Positions 6,511 to 14,515 of a stretch of DNA of 64,000 nt are shown one piece after another. Within the stretch, counting starts at the first letter, position 1. Each line of letters begins with the position of its first letter. The notes beneath the pieces were generated by a model. That model searched no databases and had not been told where the DNA came from. It saw only the letters and a program-made list of their open reading frames with translations. The stretch is taken from contig NZ_CP108036.1 in the NCBI RefSeq assembly GCF_036170895.1, forward strand, positions 1,922,001 to 1,986,000, in the 5' to 3' direction. The DNA is from Streptomyces erythrochromogenes. GTDB taxonomy: Bacteria > Actinomycetota > Actinomycetes > Streptomycetales > Streptomycetaceae. The position numbers were made by a program, and so were the translations under genes.

Positions 6511-8392
6511 CGGCCAGCCCTCCTCCCGGGGTTTCGGTGATGCGCACGTGCGCGGGCACCTGCGGCAGCCGGGCCAGGTCGTGGCGGAACACCACCGGAC
6601 CGTCTGCGGAGCCTTCGCTTCCGCCGGGATCCGCCGGGGTGAACCCGCAGGACGGGTAGAAGTCCCGGGCACGGTGGTTGCGGGCCGTGGGCACGTACCG
6701 GGCGCCGACCGCGGACAGTCCGAGCTCCCGTGCGCGGGCCAGCAGCAGCGCGAGGCAGGCCTGTTCCACGCCGCGGCCGAGCACCCGGCAGCTGAGCCAC
6801 ATGCCGTCCAGCCGGAGCACCTCCCCGGCGATGGATCCCAGCACCGCACCCACCAGACCGTTGTCGCCGAACCGGTCCGCGCTGCGCGCCACGAGCAGCA
6901 GCCGCCCCGGATCGGCGGCCCGCCGGGCCAGCTCGGCTTCGGTGTATCCCACACCGATCAGGTTGAACTGGTTGGTCCGAAGGGTCAATTGGGACACGCG
7001 GGCGAACTCGTGGGGGCGGGGCGGGCCGAGCCCGACGCTCACCTCCAGGGCTCGCAGGAACTCCTCGTACGAGCCCGAACCGGCCCGCAGCGCCCCGCGC
7101 TCGCGCCGCCTGCGGTACTCGCCGGGCCTGGCGCGGTCCTCGTCGGTCAGCCGCAGGGTGTCGAACCAGCCGTCGGCGAGCAGGCGGGTCACGTGGAGCG
7201 CCGGTTCCGCGTCGAGCGCCACGACGGCGACCTCGGGTGCGCCGAGCCGGACCTGGGCGCGTTCCGCCGGCGAGTCGTCGGCGAAGACGAGGGCGTCGGG
7301 AGCCAGGTCCAGGGTCCGCGCGATGTCGGCGAGGTTGGCGTCCTTGGGCTCCCAGTTGGCGTTGACGGCGGCGAAGTCCGGCTCGCGCAGGACGAGGTCG
7401 GGATGGGAGGCGAGCGCCTCCAGGACCAGGCCCTCGTCGTTCTTGCTGCTCACGGCGAGGAGCACGCCCTGGGAGGCGAGCTGTTTGACGCACTTCTGGA
7501 AGGCGCCGAACGCCTCTCCGCGCAGGGTGCCGGCCGCCGCGACGCCGTCGGGGCCGTCCTCGCCGAGCACCCCGTCCCACAGGGTGTCGTCGAGGTCGAG
7601 CACGAGGCACTTGCGGACCCTGCCGCGGACCGCGCGGGCCAGGTGCCCGATCTCGCGGGCGTACGCCGCCAGGAGCCCGGCGCCGAGCTGGACCTTGGCG
7701 TGGCGGGCCAGGCGCGGGTCGGTGACCGGCCCGCCCTCGCCGACCAGCGGTTCCAGGTCGATCACCACGAGCCGGTCGGCGGACTCGGTCAGGCGCAGCA
7801 GACGGGCGTTGAACTCCCGCCAGACGGCGCCCAGTCGGGCTCGCGAGCGGTGGTCGAGGAGCTGGTGGCTGCAGGAGCGGGGCAGCGGCACGGTGTTGAG
7901 CACCAGGGTCCCGGGAGCCTCGGCGGCGAGGGCGGCGCACCGGTCCAGCGCCTCTTCGCCCGCGCGCTCGACGTCCTCGGGTCCCCACACTGCGGGGACC
8001 TGGGAGAAGAGGGTCTCGGCGTCCAGCAGGCACAGGGTGAGGTCCGGTGCGGCCGCCCGGAGCTCGCCGGCCGGATCGGTGAGGTCGCGCAGGTACGTGC
8101 CGTGCTCGCCGACCACCGCCCGCAGCAGCATGCCGTGGCGGGCCAGTTCGCCCCTGAGGGGGTCGACGACGTGGCCCACGGTGGACTGCCCGGTGACCGC
8201 CACCGTCACCACCGGGGTGTGCGGGTGGTGGCCGAGTACGGCGTCGTGGTCGAGGGCGGCGAGCAGCCGGCCCGCCGCGGCGGCGTCGCCGGGCCCGTCC
8301 TCGTCGGCGAGCAGCGCCGGCACCCGGTCGTAGGCCTTCTCCAGCAGTCCCCGCTCGCGCAGTTCGCGCAGCCGGTCCGGTCCCTTGGTCAT
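6497..8392 (-). CDS. FkbH-like glyceryl-ACP synthase (HAD superfamily)
   Basis: This 631-residue protein starts at the ATG at 8392. Residues 1-255 form the N-terminal region typical of long FkbH proteins. Residues 262-400 are the HAD phosphatase domain with nucleophile motif DLDDTLW (266-272), SSKND (315-319), WEPKD (348-352) and ADDSPAER (371-378). The C-terminal ~180 residues form the GNAT-like domain with the family hallmark RTNQFNL (472-478) and a DNGLVGAV stretch. Family members take 1,3-bisphosphoglycerate, dephosphorylate it and load a D-glyceryl group on an ACP. The gene is 8 bases after the KASIII-like gene and overlaps the ACP gene. The FkbG methyltransferase and FkbK dehydrogenase needed for methoxymalonyl-ACP are absent nearby, so a glyceryl unit is the expected output. 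Confidence 0.93.
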   Translation of the reverse strand: MTKGPDRLRELRERGLLEKAYDRVPALLADEDGPGDAAAAGRLLAALDHDAVLGHHPHTPVVTVAVTGQSTVGHVVDPLRGELARHGMLLRAVVGEHGTYLRDLTDPAGELRAAAPDLTLCLLDAETLFSQVPAVWGPEDVERAGEEALDRCAALAAEAPGTLVLNTVPLPRSCSHQLLDHRSRARLGAVWREFNARLLRLTESADRLVVIDLEPLVGEGGPVTDPRLARHAKVQLGAGLLAAYAREIGHLARAVRGRVRKCLVLDLDDTLWDGVLGEDGPDGVAAAGTLRGEAFGAFQKCVKQLASQGVLLAVSSKNDEGLVLEALASHPDLVLREPDFAAVNANWEPKDANLADIARTLDLAPDALVFADDSPAERAQVRLGAPEVAVVALDAEPALHVTRLLADGWFDTLRLTDEDRARPGEYRRRRERGALRAGSGSYEEFLRALEVSVGLGPPRPHEFARVSQLTLRTNQFNLIGVGYTEAELARRAADPGRLLLVARSADRFGDNGLVGAVLGSIAGEVLRLDGMWLSCRVLGRGVEQACLALLLARARELGLSAVGARYVPTARNHRARDFYPSCGFTPADPGGSEGSADGPVVFRHDLARLPQVPAHVRITETPGGGLADGPR

Positions 8393-8400
8393 GGAGTGCC

Positions 8401-9441
8401 TCACACCTTCTCCAGGGCGAACCCGGCTCTGATCCACCTGCTGGACTCCACGCACAGGGCGAGCGCCCGGTCCCCGGTGGCGAACTGCGGGAGCAGTCGG
8501 TCGACTTGCAGGAAGGGGAGGGCGTTGCCCGTGTTGCCGGTCTCGGCGACGCAGGAGACCTCCCGGGCGGGCCCGGCCGGGAGCCGCTCGACGATGCGGG
8601 CGGTCATCCGCTCGGACAGCTGCGGCGGCAGCAGGAAGGCGATGTCGTCGAGGCCCCACCCGAGCCCGCCGAGCAGCTCCCAGAGGATCTCCACGGAGAT
8701 GGCGGGGACGTGCTCCTCGATCGCCTTGTAGTCCTCGGCCAGCATCCGCCGCTGCGAGTCCCGGTCGGTGGTGCCGTACCAGTCGAGGAGCTGGCCGGGC
8801 GGACGGCCCCGCCCGGTCCAGGAGTTGAGCACCGACCGCAGGGCGATCCGCTCGCCCTCGGGTTCGTCCGTGAGGACGGCGGCTCCCGCCCCGTCGCCGA
8901 ACAGGACGTGGTTGACCAGTTCCTCGGTGGGCATCCGGGCGGTGTCCCGCCGGGGCGAGAGGAAGCGGTGGGTGACGTCCCCGCCGAGGACCAGGCCGGC
9001 CCGCCGACCGCCGAGGACCAGGGTGCGGCCGAGGTCGAGGGCCTGCACGGCGCCGGAGCAGCCGGCCTGGATCTGGTAGACCGGCAGGTGGTCGAGGCCG
9101 AGCCGGTCGGCCACCTCGCTCGCGGTGGTCGGCAGGAGCGTGTCGGGGGTCGCGGTGGCCAGCACCACGAACTCGACGTCGGCGGGGCCGAGTCCGGCGG
9201 CGTCCATGGCCCGGGCCCCGGCCTCGGCGCACAGGTCGGCGAGCGAGCCGCGGACCTCGCCGGTGACCGGGTCCCAGCCGAAGTGCCGGGTCCGCGTGCC
9301 GACGAAGATGTCGATCCACTCCTCGCTGACGCCGAGCAGCCTGCCGAGCGCGGCGTTGTCCACCGGGTCGCCGGGCAGCGCCGTTCCGGTCGAGGCGAGG
9401 TACACGGCGGCGCGGTCCGCCGCGTGCGGTCCCCGCGTCAC
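8401..9441 (-). CDS. KASIII (FabH)-like ketosynthase, possible tetronate-forming enzyme
   Basis: This 346-residue protein has the FabH/KASIII fold pattern: a nucleophile Cys128 in QAGCSGAVQ, a GDGAGAAVL segment, and the Asn region ETGNTGN (N303). The His motif of FabH (PHQAN) reads PPQLS at 272-276, so the catalytic His is a Pro. This argues against ordinary decarboxylative condensation. In tetronate clusters such as RK-682 a KASIII-like protein joins glyceryl-ACP with a beta-ketoacyl thioester, and the direct linkage here to FkbH, ACP and a beta-ketoacyl-producing PKS points to that role (inference). It starts at GTG 9441, overlapping the PKS stop as GTGA. Confidence 0.88.
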   Translation of the reverse strand: MTRGPHAADRAAVYLASTGTALPGDPVDNAALGRLLGVSEEWIDIFVGTRTRHFGWDPVTGEVRGSLADLCAEAGARAMDAAGLGPADVEFVVLATATPDTLLPTTASEVADRLGLDHLPVYQIQAGCSGAVQALDLGRTLVLGGRRAGLVLGGDVTHRFLSPRRDTARMPTEELVNHVLFGDGAGAAVLTDEPEGERIALRSVLNSWTGRGRPPGQLLDWYGTTDRDSQRRMLAEDYKAIEEHVPAISVEILWELLGGLGWGLDDIAFLLPPQLSERMTARIVERLPAGPAREVSCVAETGNTGNALPFLQVDRLLPQFATGDRALALCVESSRWIRAGFALEKV

Positions 9442-12404
9442 GACGACCTCGCCATGGCCACGTCCCCCAGGAACTCGGCCAGCGCTCCGACGGACCGCAG
9501 CGCGGGCAGCATCTGCTGCACGGACACCTCACCGAGCCGTGGCAGCCGGGCCTCCACCTGGTTCTTGAGCTGCATGATCATCACGGAGTCGAAGCCGAGG
9601 TCCTCGTAGAAGCGGGCCTCGGGCACGACGCGCTCCGGCGGGTAGCCGCCGACCTCGGCGACGGCCCGCACCACCGCGTGCAGCACCGGGTCGTCGGCGT
9701 CGGGGCCGTCCGCCCCGGCGGCCCCGCGGGACGGCTCCGGCCGTGCGGCCGTGAAGCCGGTGAAAGCGGTGACGGGCGCGGCGGCCGGCCGGACCGCGGG
9801 TACGAAGGACTCCCGGTCCCAGGAGCGCCGCGCCGAGGAGAAGACGTACGGGGCCAGGGTCTCGGCACTGCGGTGCTCTGGGGCGTACAGCTCCTCCCAC
9901 CGCGGGTCGAGCCCGCCGCGGTACAGGGCCGCGAGGGCCTCGGCGAGCTCCAGGCCGGTGGCCCCGGGGCCAGGGGACGGGTGCAGGTACTCCACGCCGG
10001 GCGCGCGCCCGCCGCGGGCGGCGATCTGCAGGAGCAGGCCGCGGGGGCCGATCTCGATCAGATGGGTGGGGGCGACGTCGGCGACGAGCGCCCCCAGCGC
10101 GCTGTCCATGAGGACCGGCTCCTCGATCTGGCCGGCCCAGTAGCCGGCGTCCATGGGCTCGTGGCGCAGCACCCGGCCGTGCCGGGTCGAGGCCAGCGGC
10201 ACGGCGGGCGGTGCGCACCGCACCGTCTCGGTGCGCAGTCCCGCGGCGGCCGGGGCCATCAGGGGCGAGTGGAAGGCGTGGGAGACGGGCAGCGGCCTGA
10301 CCCTGGTCCCGCGGCCGGTGAGCTGCCGCGTGATCCGGTCCAGTGCGTCCAGGGGGCCGGAGACCACGGTGTCGGCGGGGCCGTTCAGCGCCGCCACCAC
10401 CGTGCCCGGCTCGGCCGCCAGGAGGCCGGCGAGCTCCTCGGGGCCGGCGCTCGTGGCGATCATGCCGCCGCCTGCGGGGAGTCCGTCCGTCAGGGCGCCG
10501 CGCCGGACGACGAGCCGGGCCGCCTCCTGCAGGCCGAGGGCGCCCGCGGTGACGGCGGCGCCGTACTCGCCGAGGCTGTGGCCGAGGACGGCGGCCGGGG
10601 TGACGCCGAGCGAGGTGAGCGTACGGGCCAGGGCGTATCCGACGGCGAACAGGGCGGGCTGCGCGAACCGCGGCCGGTGCACCCGCTCGTCGCCGCCGAG
10701 GAGGAGGTCGCGCACCGACGCACCGAGGTGCGGGGCGAGCGCCTCGTCGGCCTCGGCGAGGTGCCGGCGGTAGAGCGGGGAGTCGCGGTGCAGCCCGGCC
10801 GTCATGCCGGGGAACTCGCTGCCCTGGCCGGTGAAGAGGAAGGCGGTGACGGGCCTGCCCCACGGACGGCCGCCGCCGGCGGTGGTGTCCTGGAGCGCTG
10901 CCGCCCGGCGCAGGGCGCCGACGAGTTCGCCGGTGTCGCGGACGGGGGCCGCGAAGCGGTGCGGCAGCCCGGTCTTGACGAGGTTGCTGCTGCGGCACAG
11001 GGCGGCCGCGCCGCCGCGCGGCCGCCCGGCCACCGCATCGGCCTGGGCGGCGAGGTTGCGGCGCAGGGCCTCGGGGGTGTCGGCGCTGACGGTGAAGACG
11101 CCGACCGCGTCGCCGGCGCCGCGCGTACGGGCCCCGCCGGCGACGCCGCTGCGCGGGGTACGCGGCGCCGAGCCGAGGACCGCGTGGGCGTTCGTTCCCC
11201 CCATGCCGAAGCTGCTGACGCCGGCGAGGCTCTCCCCGCGCGGCAGCCGCAGCGGCGACTTCAGCAGCCGCAGGCCGCGCTCGCCGAGCCTCAGCTGCGG
11301 GTTCTCCCGGTCGGCGAAGAGGCTGGCGGGGACGATGCGGTGGTGCAGGGCGAGGGCGGTCTTGATGAGGCCGGCGATGCCCGCCGCGCCTTCGGTGTGG
11401 CCGAGGTTGCCCTTGACGGAGCCGATCGCGCACGGGGTCTCTCGCGGGACGCCGTGCACCGCGCCGAGCGCCGCGCACTCGATGGCGTCGCCCAGCACGG
11501 TCCCGGTGCCGTGCGCCTCCACGAACGCGACCCGGTCGGGGGCGACCCCGGCGCGCCGGTACGCGGAGTCCAGCACCCGCTGCTGCGACCAGCGGTTGGG
11601 GGCGATCACGCCGTTGCTGCGGCCGTCCTGGTTGACGGCGCTGCCGCGCAGCACGGCGTAGATCCGCTGGCCGTCCGCGAGGGCGTCCGCCAGCCGGCGC
11701 AGCACGACCAGGCCCACTCCGTCGCTGCGGCCGATCCCGTCGGCGTCCGCGCTGAAGGGCTTGCAGCGCCCGTCGGCGGCGGCCAGGCCGAGCTGCCCGT
11801 AGACCATGCCCAGCGAGGGCGAGAGCACGATGTTGACCCCGCCGGCCAGGGCGGTGTCGCACTCCCCGGTCAGCAGGGAGCCCGCCGCGAGGTGGACGGC
11901 GACCAGCGAGGACGAGCAGGCCGTGTCGACGGCGAGGCTCGGCCCGGTGAAGTTGAAGTGGTAGGAGATCCGGTTGGCCGCCATGCCGGCGCTGCTGCCG
12001 GAGCCGAGCAGGGGGGTGACGCGTGCGAGGTCGCTCATCGTGAGGCGGCCCCACTCACCGCCCATCACCCCGACGAACACCCCGGTCTCGGTGCCCGCGA
12101 GGTCGCCGGGGGCCCGGCCTGCGTCCTCCAGGGCCCGCCAGGCGCAGGGCAGCAGCAGCCGGTGGTGCGGGTCCATGGCGGCGGCCTCGCGGGGGGTGAC
12201 CGAGAAGAAGTCGCTGTCGAAGACATCGGCGTCGTCGATGAAACCGCCGCTGCCGCTGACGGCGGGGAAGTCCCGGGCCTCCCAGCGCTGCGCGGGGACC
12301 GGCGCGATGCCGGCTCCGCCGCGCATGAGGAGGTCCCAGTACGCCTGCACGCCCGCCGCCCCGGGGAACGTGCAGTCGATCCCGACGATGGCGACGTCCC
12401 CCAT
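9438..12404 (-). CDS. type I polyketide synthase, single KS-AT-ACP module
   Basis: This 988-residue protein starts at the ATG at 12404, sharing a base with the upstream ACP stop (TGATG). The KS (1-410) has C163 in DTACSSSL, H298 in EAHGTGT and H336 in GNLGHTEG, so it is complete. The AT (520-800) has GHSLGEYG (S610) and HAFH (709-712), the signature of malonyl-CoA specificity. The C-terminal ACP has DLGFDSVMIMQL (S940). No KR, DH, ER or TE is present, so one round gives an unreduced beta-ketoacyl-ACP. The protein begins directly at the KS with no docking domain, suggesting that its acyl primer arrives from the free-standing ACP encoded just upstream. A longer upstream reading of this frame overlaps the ACP and dehydrogenase genes and is spurious. 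Confidence 0.96.
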   Translation of the reverse strand: MGDVAIVGIDCTFPGAAGVQAYWDLLMRGGAGIAPVPAQRWEARDFPAVSGSGGFIDDADVFDSDFFSVTPREAAAMDPHHRLLLPCAWRALEDAGRAPGDLAGTETGVFVGVMGGEWGRLTMSDLARVTPLLGSGSSAGMAANRISYHFNFTGPSLAVDTACSSSLVAVHLAAGSLLTGECDTALAGGVNIVLSPSLGMVYGQLGLAAADGRCKPFSADADGIGRSDGVGLVVLRRLADALADGQRIYAVLRGSAVNQDGRSNGVIAPNRWSQQRVLDSAYRRAGVAPDRVAFVEAHGTGTVLGDAIECAALGAVHGVPRETPCAIGSVKGNLGHTEGAAGIAGLIKTALALHHRIVPASLFADRENPQLRLGERGLRLLKSPLRLPRGESLAGVSSFGMGGTNAHAVLGSAPRTPRSGVAGGARTRGAGDAVGVFTVSADTPEALRRNLAAQADAVAGRPRGGAAALCRSSNLVKTGLPHRFAAPVRDTGELVGALRRAAALQDTTAGGGRPWGRPVTAFLFTGQGSEFPGMTAGLHRDSPLYRRHLAEADEALAPHLGASVRDLLLGGDERVHRPRFAQPALFAVGYALARTLTSLGVTPAAVLGHSLGEYGAAVTAGALGLQEAARLVVRRGALTDGLPAGGGMIATSAGPEELAGLLAAEPGTVVAALNGPADTVVSGPLDALDRITRQLTGRGTRVRPLPVSHAFHSPLMAPAAAGLRTETVRCAPPAVPLASTRHGRVLRHEPMDAGYWAGQIEEPVLMDSALGALVADVAPTHLIEIGPRGLLLQIAARGGRAPGVEYLHPSPGPGATGLELAEALAALYRGGLDPRWEELYAPEHRSAETLAPYVFSSARRSWDRESFVPAVRPAAAPVTAFTGFTAARPEPSRGAAGADGPDADDPVLHAVVRAVAEVGGYPPERVVPEARFYEDLGFDSVMIMQLKNQVEARLPRLGEVSVQQMLPALRSVGALAEFLGDVAMARSS

Positions 12405-12703
12405 CAGTGCCGGTCCCGCGCGTGGGCCGGGGCGGCGGGGAGCACCGACGACAGGTGGCCGACGAGGCTCTCCACGGTGGGGTGGTCCCAGAGCAGCGTC
12501 GGTTCCACCTCCAGGCCGAACTCGTCCTCGAGGTCGCCGCACAGGCTCAGCGCCGCCACCGAGTCCATGCCGTACTCGGCGAAGGGCACGGTCGGGTCGA
12601 TCGTCTCGGGAGCGCGCCGCAGGTACAGCGAGAGCCGGGCGTACAGCCACTCGTGCGGCAGGACGCCGTCGGCGGTGGCGGGCCGGCCGGTGTGAACGGT
12701 CAT
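12404..12703 (-). CDS. acyl carrier protein, FAAL partner
   Basis: This is a 99-residue carrier protein with attachment motif GMDSVAALSL (Ser near residue 48) and a following acidic helix (DLEDEFGLEV). Its place between the FAAL/dehydrogenase pair and the PKS suggests it receives the activated fatty acyl group, presents it to the dehydrogenase, and hands it to the KS. It starts 54 bases after the dehydrogenase stop and overlaps the PKS start by one base. Confidence 0.92.
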   Translation of the reverse strand: MTVHTGRPATADGVLPHEWLYARLSLYLRRAPETIDPTVPFAEYGMDSVAALSLCGDLEDEFGLEVEPTLLWDHPTVESLVGHLSSVLPAAPAHARDRH

Positions 12704-12757
12704 CGTGGGGCTCCTTCAGTGCGTACGGCGCATCCGCCGGCCGGCCGGGGCTGCCGG

Positions 12758-14515
12758 TCAGCCGGGAATGGGAGTGGAGTAGAGGTCGTAGCTGGTCTGG
12801 GTGCTGAAGCGGAGCTGGACCTCGTGCCGGATCCGGGTCTCGCACTCCGCCGGCAGGTCGGCGACGCGCGTGCCCAGCCGGCGGGCGATGCGGTGCAGTG
12901 CGGCGGCCGCCCAGGACGGGTCGGCGAGGAACGGGTCGGGGCCGTGGCGGGCCTGGTCCCACAGGCCGAGCACGGCGGCGGCGGCGAGCAGCAGCGCGTA
13001 CCGGTCCATGAGGGCGAACTTCGCGGGCCGGGCGGTGGCCTGCGCACCGGCCGCCTCCAGCGCCAGCACCCGGCCGCGTACGTCGCGGAACTCCCCGACG
13101 AGCTGGTGGGCGAGCGTGCGCAGGGTCCGCTCGACGGGGCCGTCGCCGTCGATGCCCGCGCTGACCGCGAGCATGGTCGCGCTGAGCGAGTCCCGCCCGC
13201 ACGCGAGGCTGAGCCGTTCGGTCCGCAGCGGCGGCAGGTCGCCGTGCAGCCGGAACAGGCCGGCGGGCGCCTCGTCCTCGACGAACCAGGACGACCGTGC
13301 CAGACGCGGCATCTGCGGGATGACCGTGGCCTGGCAGGCGACGGTCCCGGCGTGGCCGAGGCTGAGCACCGGCACGTCCCTGAGGTGTTTCTGGAAGATG
13401 CCCAGGGTGCCCTCGCGGGTGTAGAAGCCCGAGCCCAGCACGATGGACAGGTCGTACATGGTCTCGGTCAGCACGCGGGGCAGCAGGTACTTGAGCGCCG
13501 CCGAGTAGACGCTGGTCTCGGCGGGCAGCAGGTGCAGGGCGCGGGTGGCGACGACGGCGAGGGCGTCGTAGAGCAGCAGGTTGACGAAGGCGTTGGTGAG
13601 GGCCGCCCCGGTACGGCCGCCGTCGCGGCCGCCCCCGCCGGCCTGCCATCCGCCGGAGCGCTCCCGGTCGAAGCGGACGGCGGTGCGCAGGCTGGTGTCG
13701 AGGGCCGCGACGGCCGTCGCGGCGATCACGGTACGGCTGATCTGGAACGACCGCAGGGCGGTCCGGATCCCGCTGCCCTCGGGGCCCAGCAGGGCCGATC
13801 CGGGCACCGGACAGTCGTCGAACTCCACCCCGGCGAACCGGCAGCCGCGCAGCCCGACCGGGGTCCGGCGGGCCGTCACGGCCGCCCGTGCGCCGGTGAG
13901 CTGTCCGGGCTCCAACAGGAGCACCGAGTGGCTGCCGCTGCCCGGGGCGGGATCGGTGCGGCAGAACAGGACCAGTGCCCCGGCCCGTTCCAGGTTGTTG
14001 ACCATCGGCTTGCCGCCGCTGATCAGGTAGCCGCCGCCGCTGCGGCGGGCGGTGACCTGGCTGCGCACGAAGTCGTTGCTGTGGGCGGTCTCGTGCTGGG
14101 CGATGGCGGCCTTGCCGCCGGCGCGCAGCAGCCCGGCGAGCCAGTGGCGCTGCCGGGAGCTGCCGGCGGCCCAGACGTCGGAGGCCGCCATGAAGGTGGT
14201 CATGCCGTGGCCCATGGCCAGTCCCACGTCCCGGCGGAAGACCGGGCGCATGATCCTGACCAGGGTGTCCATCCCGTCCAGCCGGCCGCCGAGGGCGCGC
14301 GGCACGTACTCCTCGGCGATCCGGAAGTCGTCGAGCAGCGCCTCGCCCGCGGCGAAGGGCACCGCGGCCCGGTCGGCCTCCAGCAGGGCGGTGTAGCCGA
14401 CCGGGTTGTCCGGATCGGTGGGGTCGCCGAACCGTGCCTCCAGCTCGGCCACCCGGGCGCGGACTGCGTCCTCGCGCGGCTGCGCGGCCGCCCGGTCGCC
14501 GAGGAGCGAGGTCAC
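12758..14515 (-). CDS. acyl-CoA/acyl-ACP dehydrogenase
   Basis: This 585-residue flavoprotein of the acyl-CoA dehydrogenase superfamily is longer than the common ~380-residue type and resembles the large FadE forms. Recognisable parts are the ALGG and AIAQHETAHSNDF segments of the N-terminal/middle domain, GGKPMVNN, GPEGSGIRTAL and the C-terminal helical bundle. It would introduce an alpha,beta double bond into the acyl chain, probably on the ACP encoded next, because FAAL-dehydrogenase-ACP triplets act on carrier-bound chains in several lipopeptide-type pathways. The GTG start at 14515 overlaps the FAAL stop (GTGA). The much longer frame upstream is a shadow of the FAAL gene. Confidence 0.9.
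   Translation of the reverse strand: MTSLLGDRAAAQPREDAVRARVAELEARFGDPTDPDNPVGYTALLEADRAAVPFAAGEALLDDFRIAEEYVPRALGGRLDGMDTLVRIMRPVFRRDVGLAMGHGMTTFMAASDVWAAGSSRQRHWLAGLLRAGGKAAIAQHETAHSNDFVRSQVTARRSGGGYLISGGKPMVNNLERAGALVLFCRTDPAPGSGSHSVLLLEPGQLTGARAAVTARRTPVGLRGCRFAGVEFDDCPVPGSALLGPEGSGIRTALRSFQISRTVIAATAVAALDTSLRTAVRFDRERSGGWQAGGGGRDGGRTGAALTNAFVNLLLYDALAVVATRALHLLPAETSVYSAALKYLLPRVLTETMYDLSIVLGSGFYTREGTLGIFQKHLRDVPVLSLGHAGTVACQATVIPQMPRLARSSWFVEDEAPAGLFRLHGDLPPLRTERLSLACGRDSLSATMLAVSAGIDGDGPVERTLRTLAHQLVGEFRDVRGRVLALEAAGAQATARPAKFALMDRYALLLAAAAVLGLWDQARHGPDPFLADPSWAAAALHRIARRLGTRVADLPAECETRIRHEVQLRFSTQTSYDLYSTPIPG

Noticed and set aside
6274..6954. 226-codon frame ending in the ACP
   Set aside because: The first ~148 codons are an off-frame read of the FkbH-like gene; only the last 78 codons are the ACP.
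6497..8392. methoxymalonyl-ACP supply as the role of the FkbH gene
   Set aside because: The FkbG O-methyltransferase and the FkbK dehydrogenase are not found in the cluster, and the PKS AT carries a malonyl (HAFH) signature.
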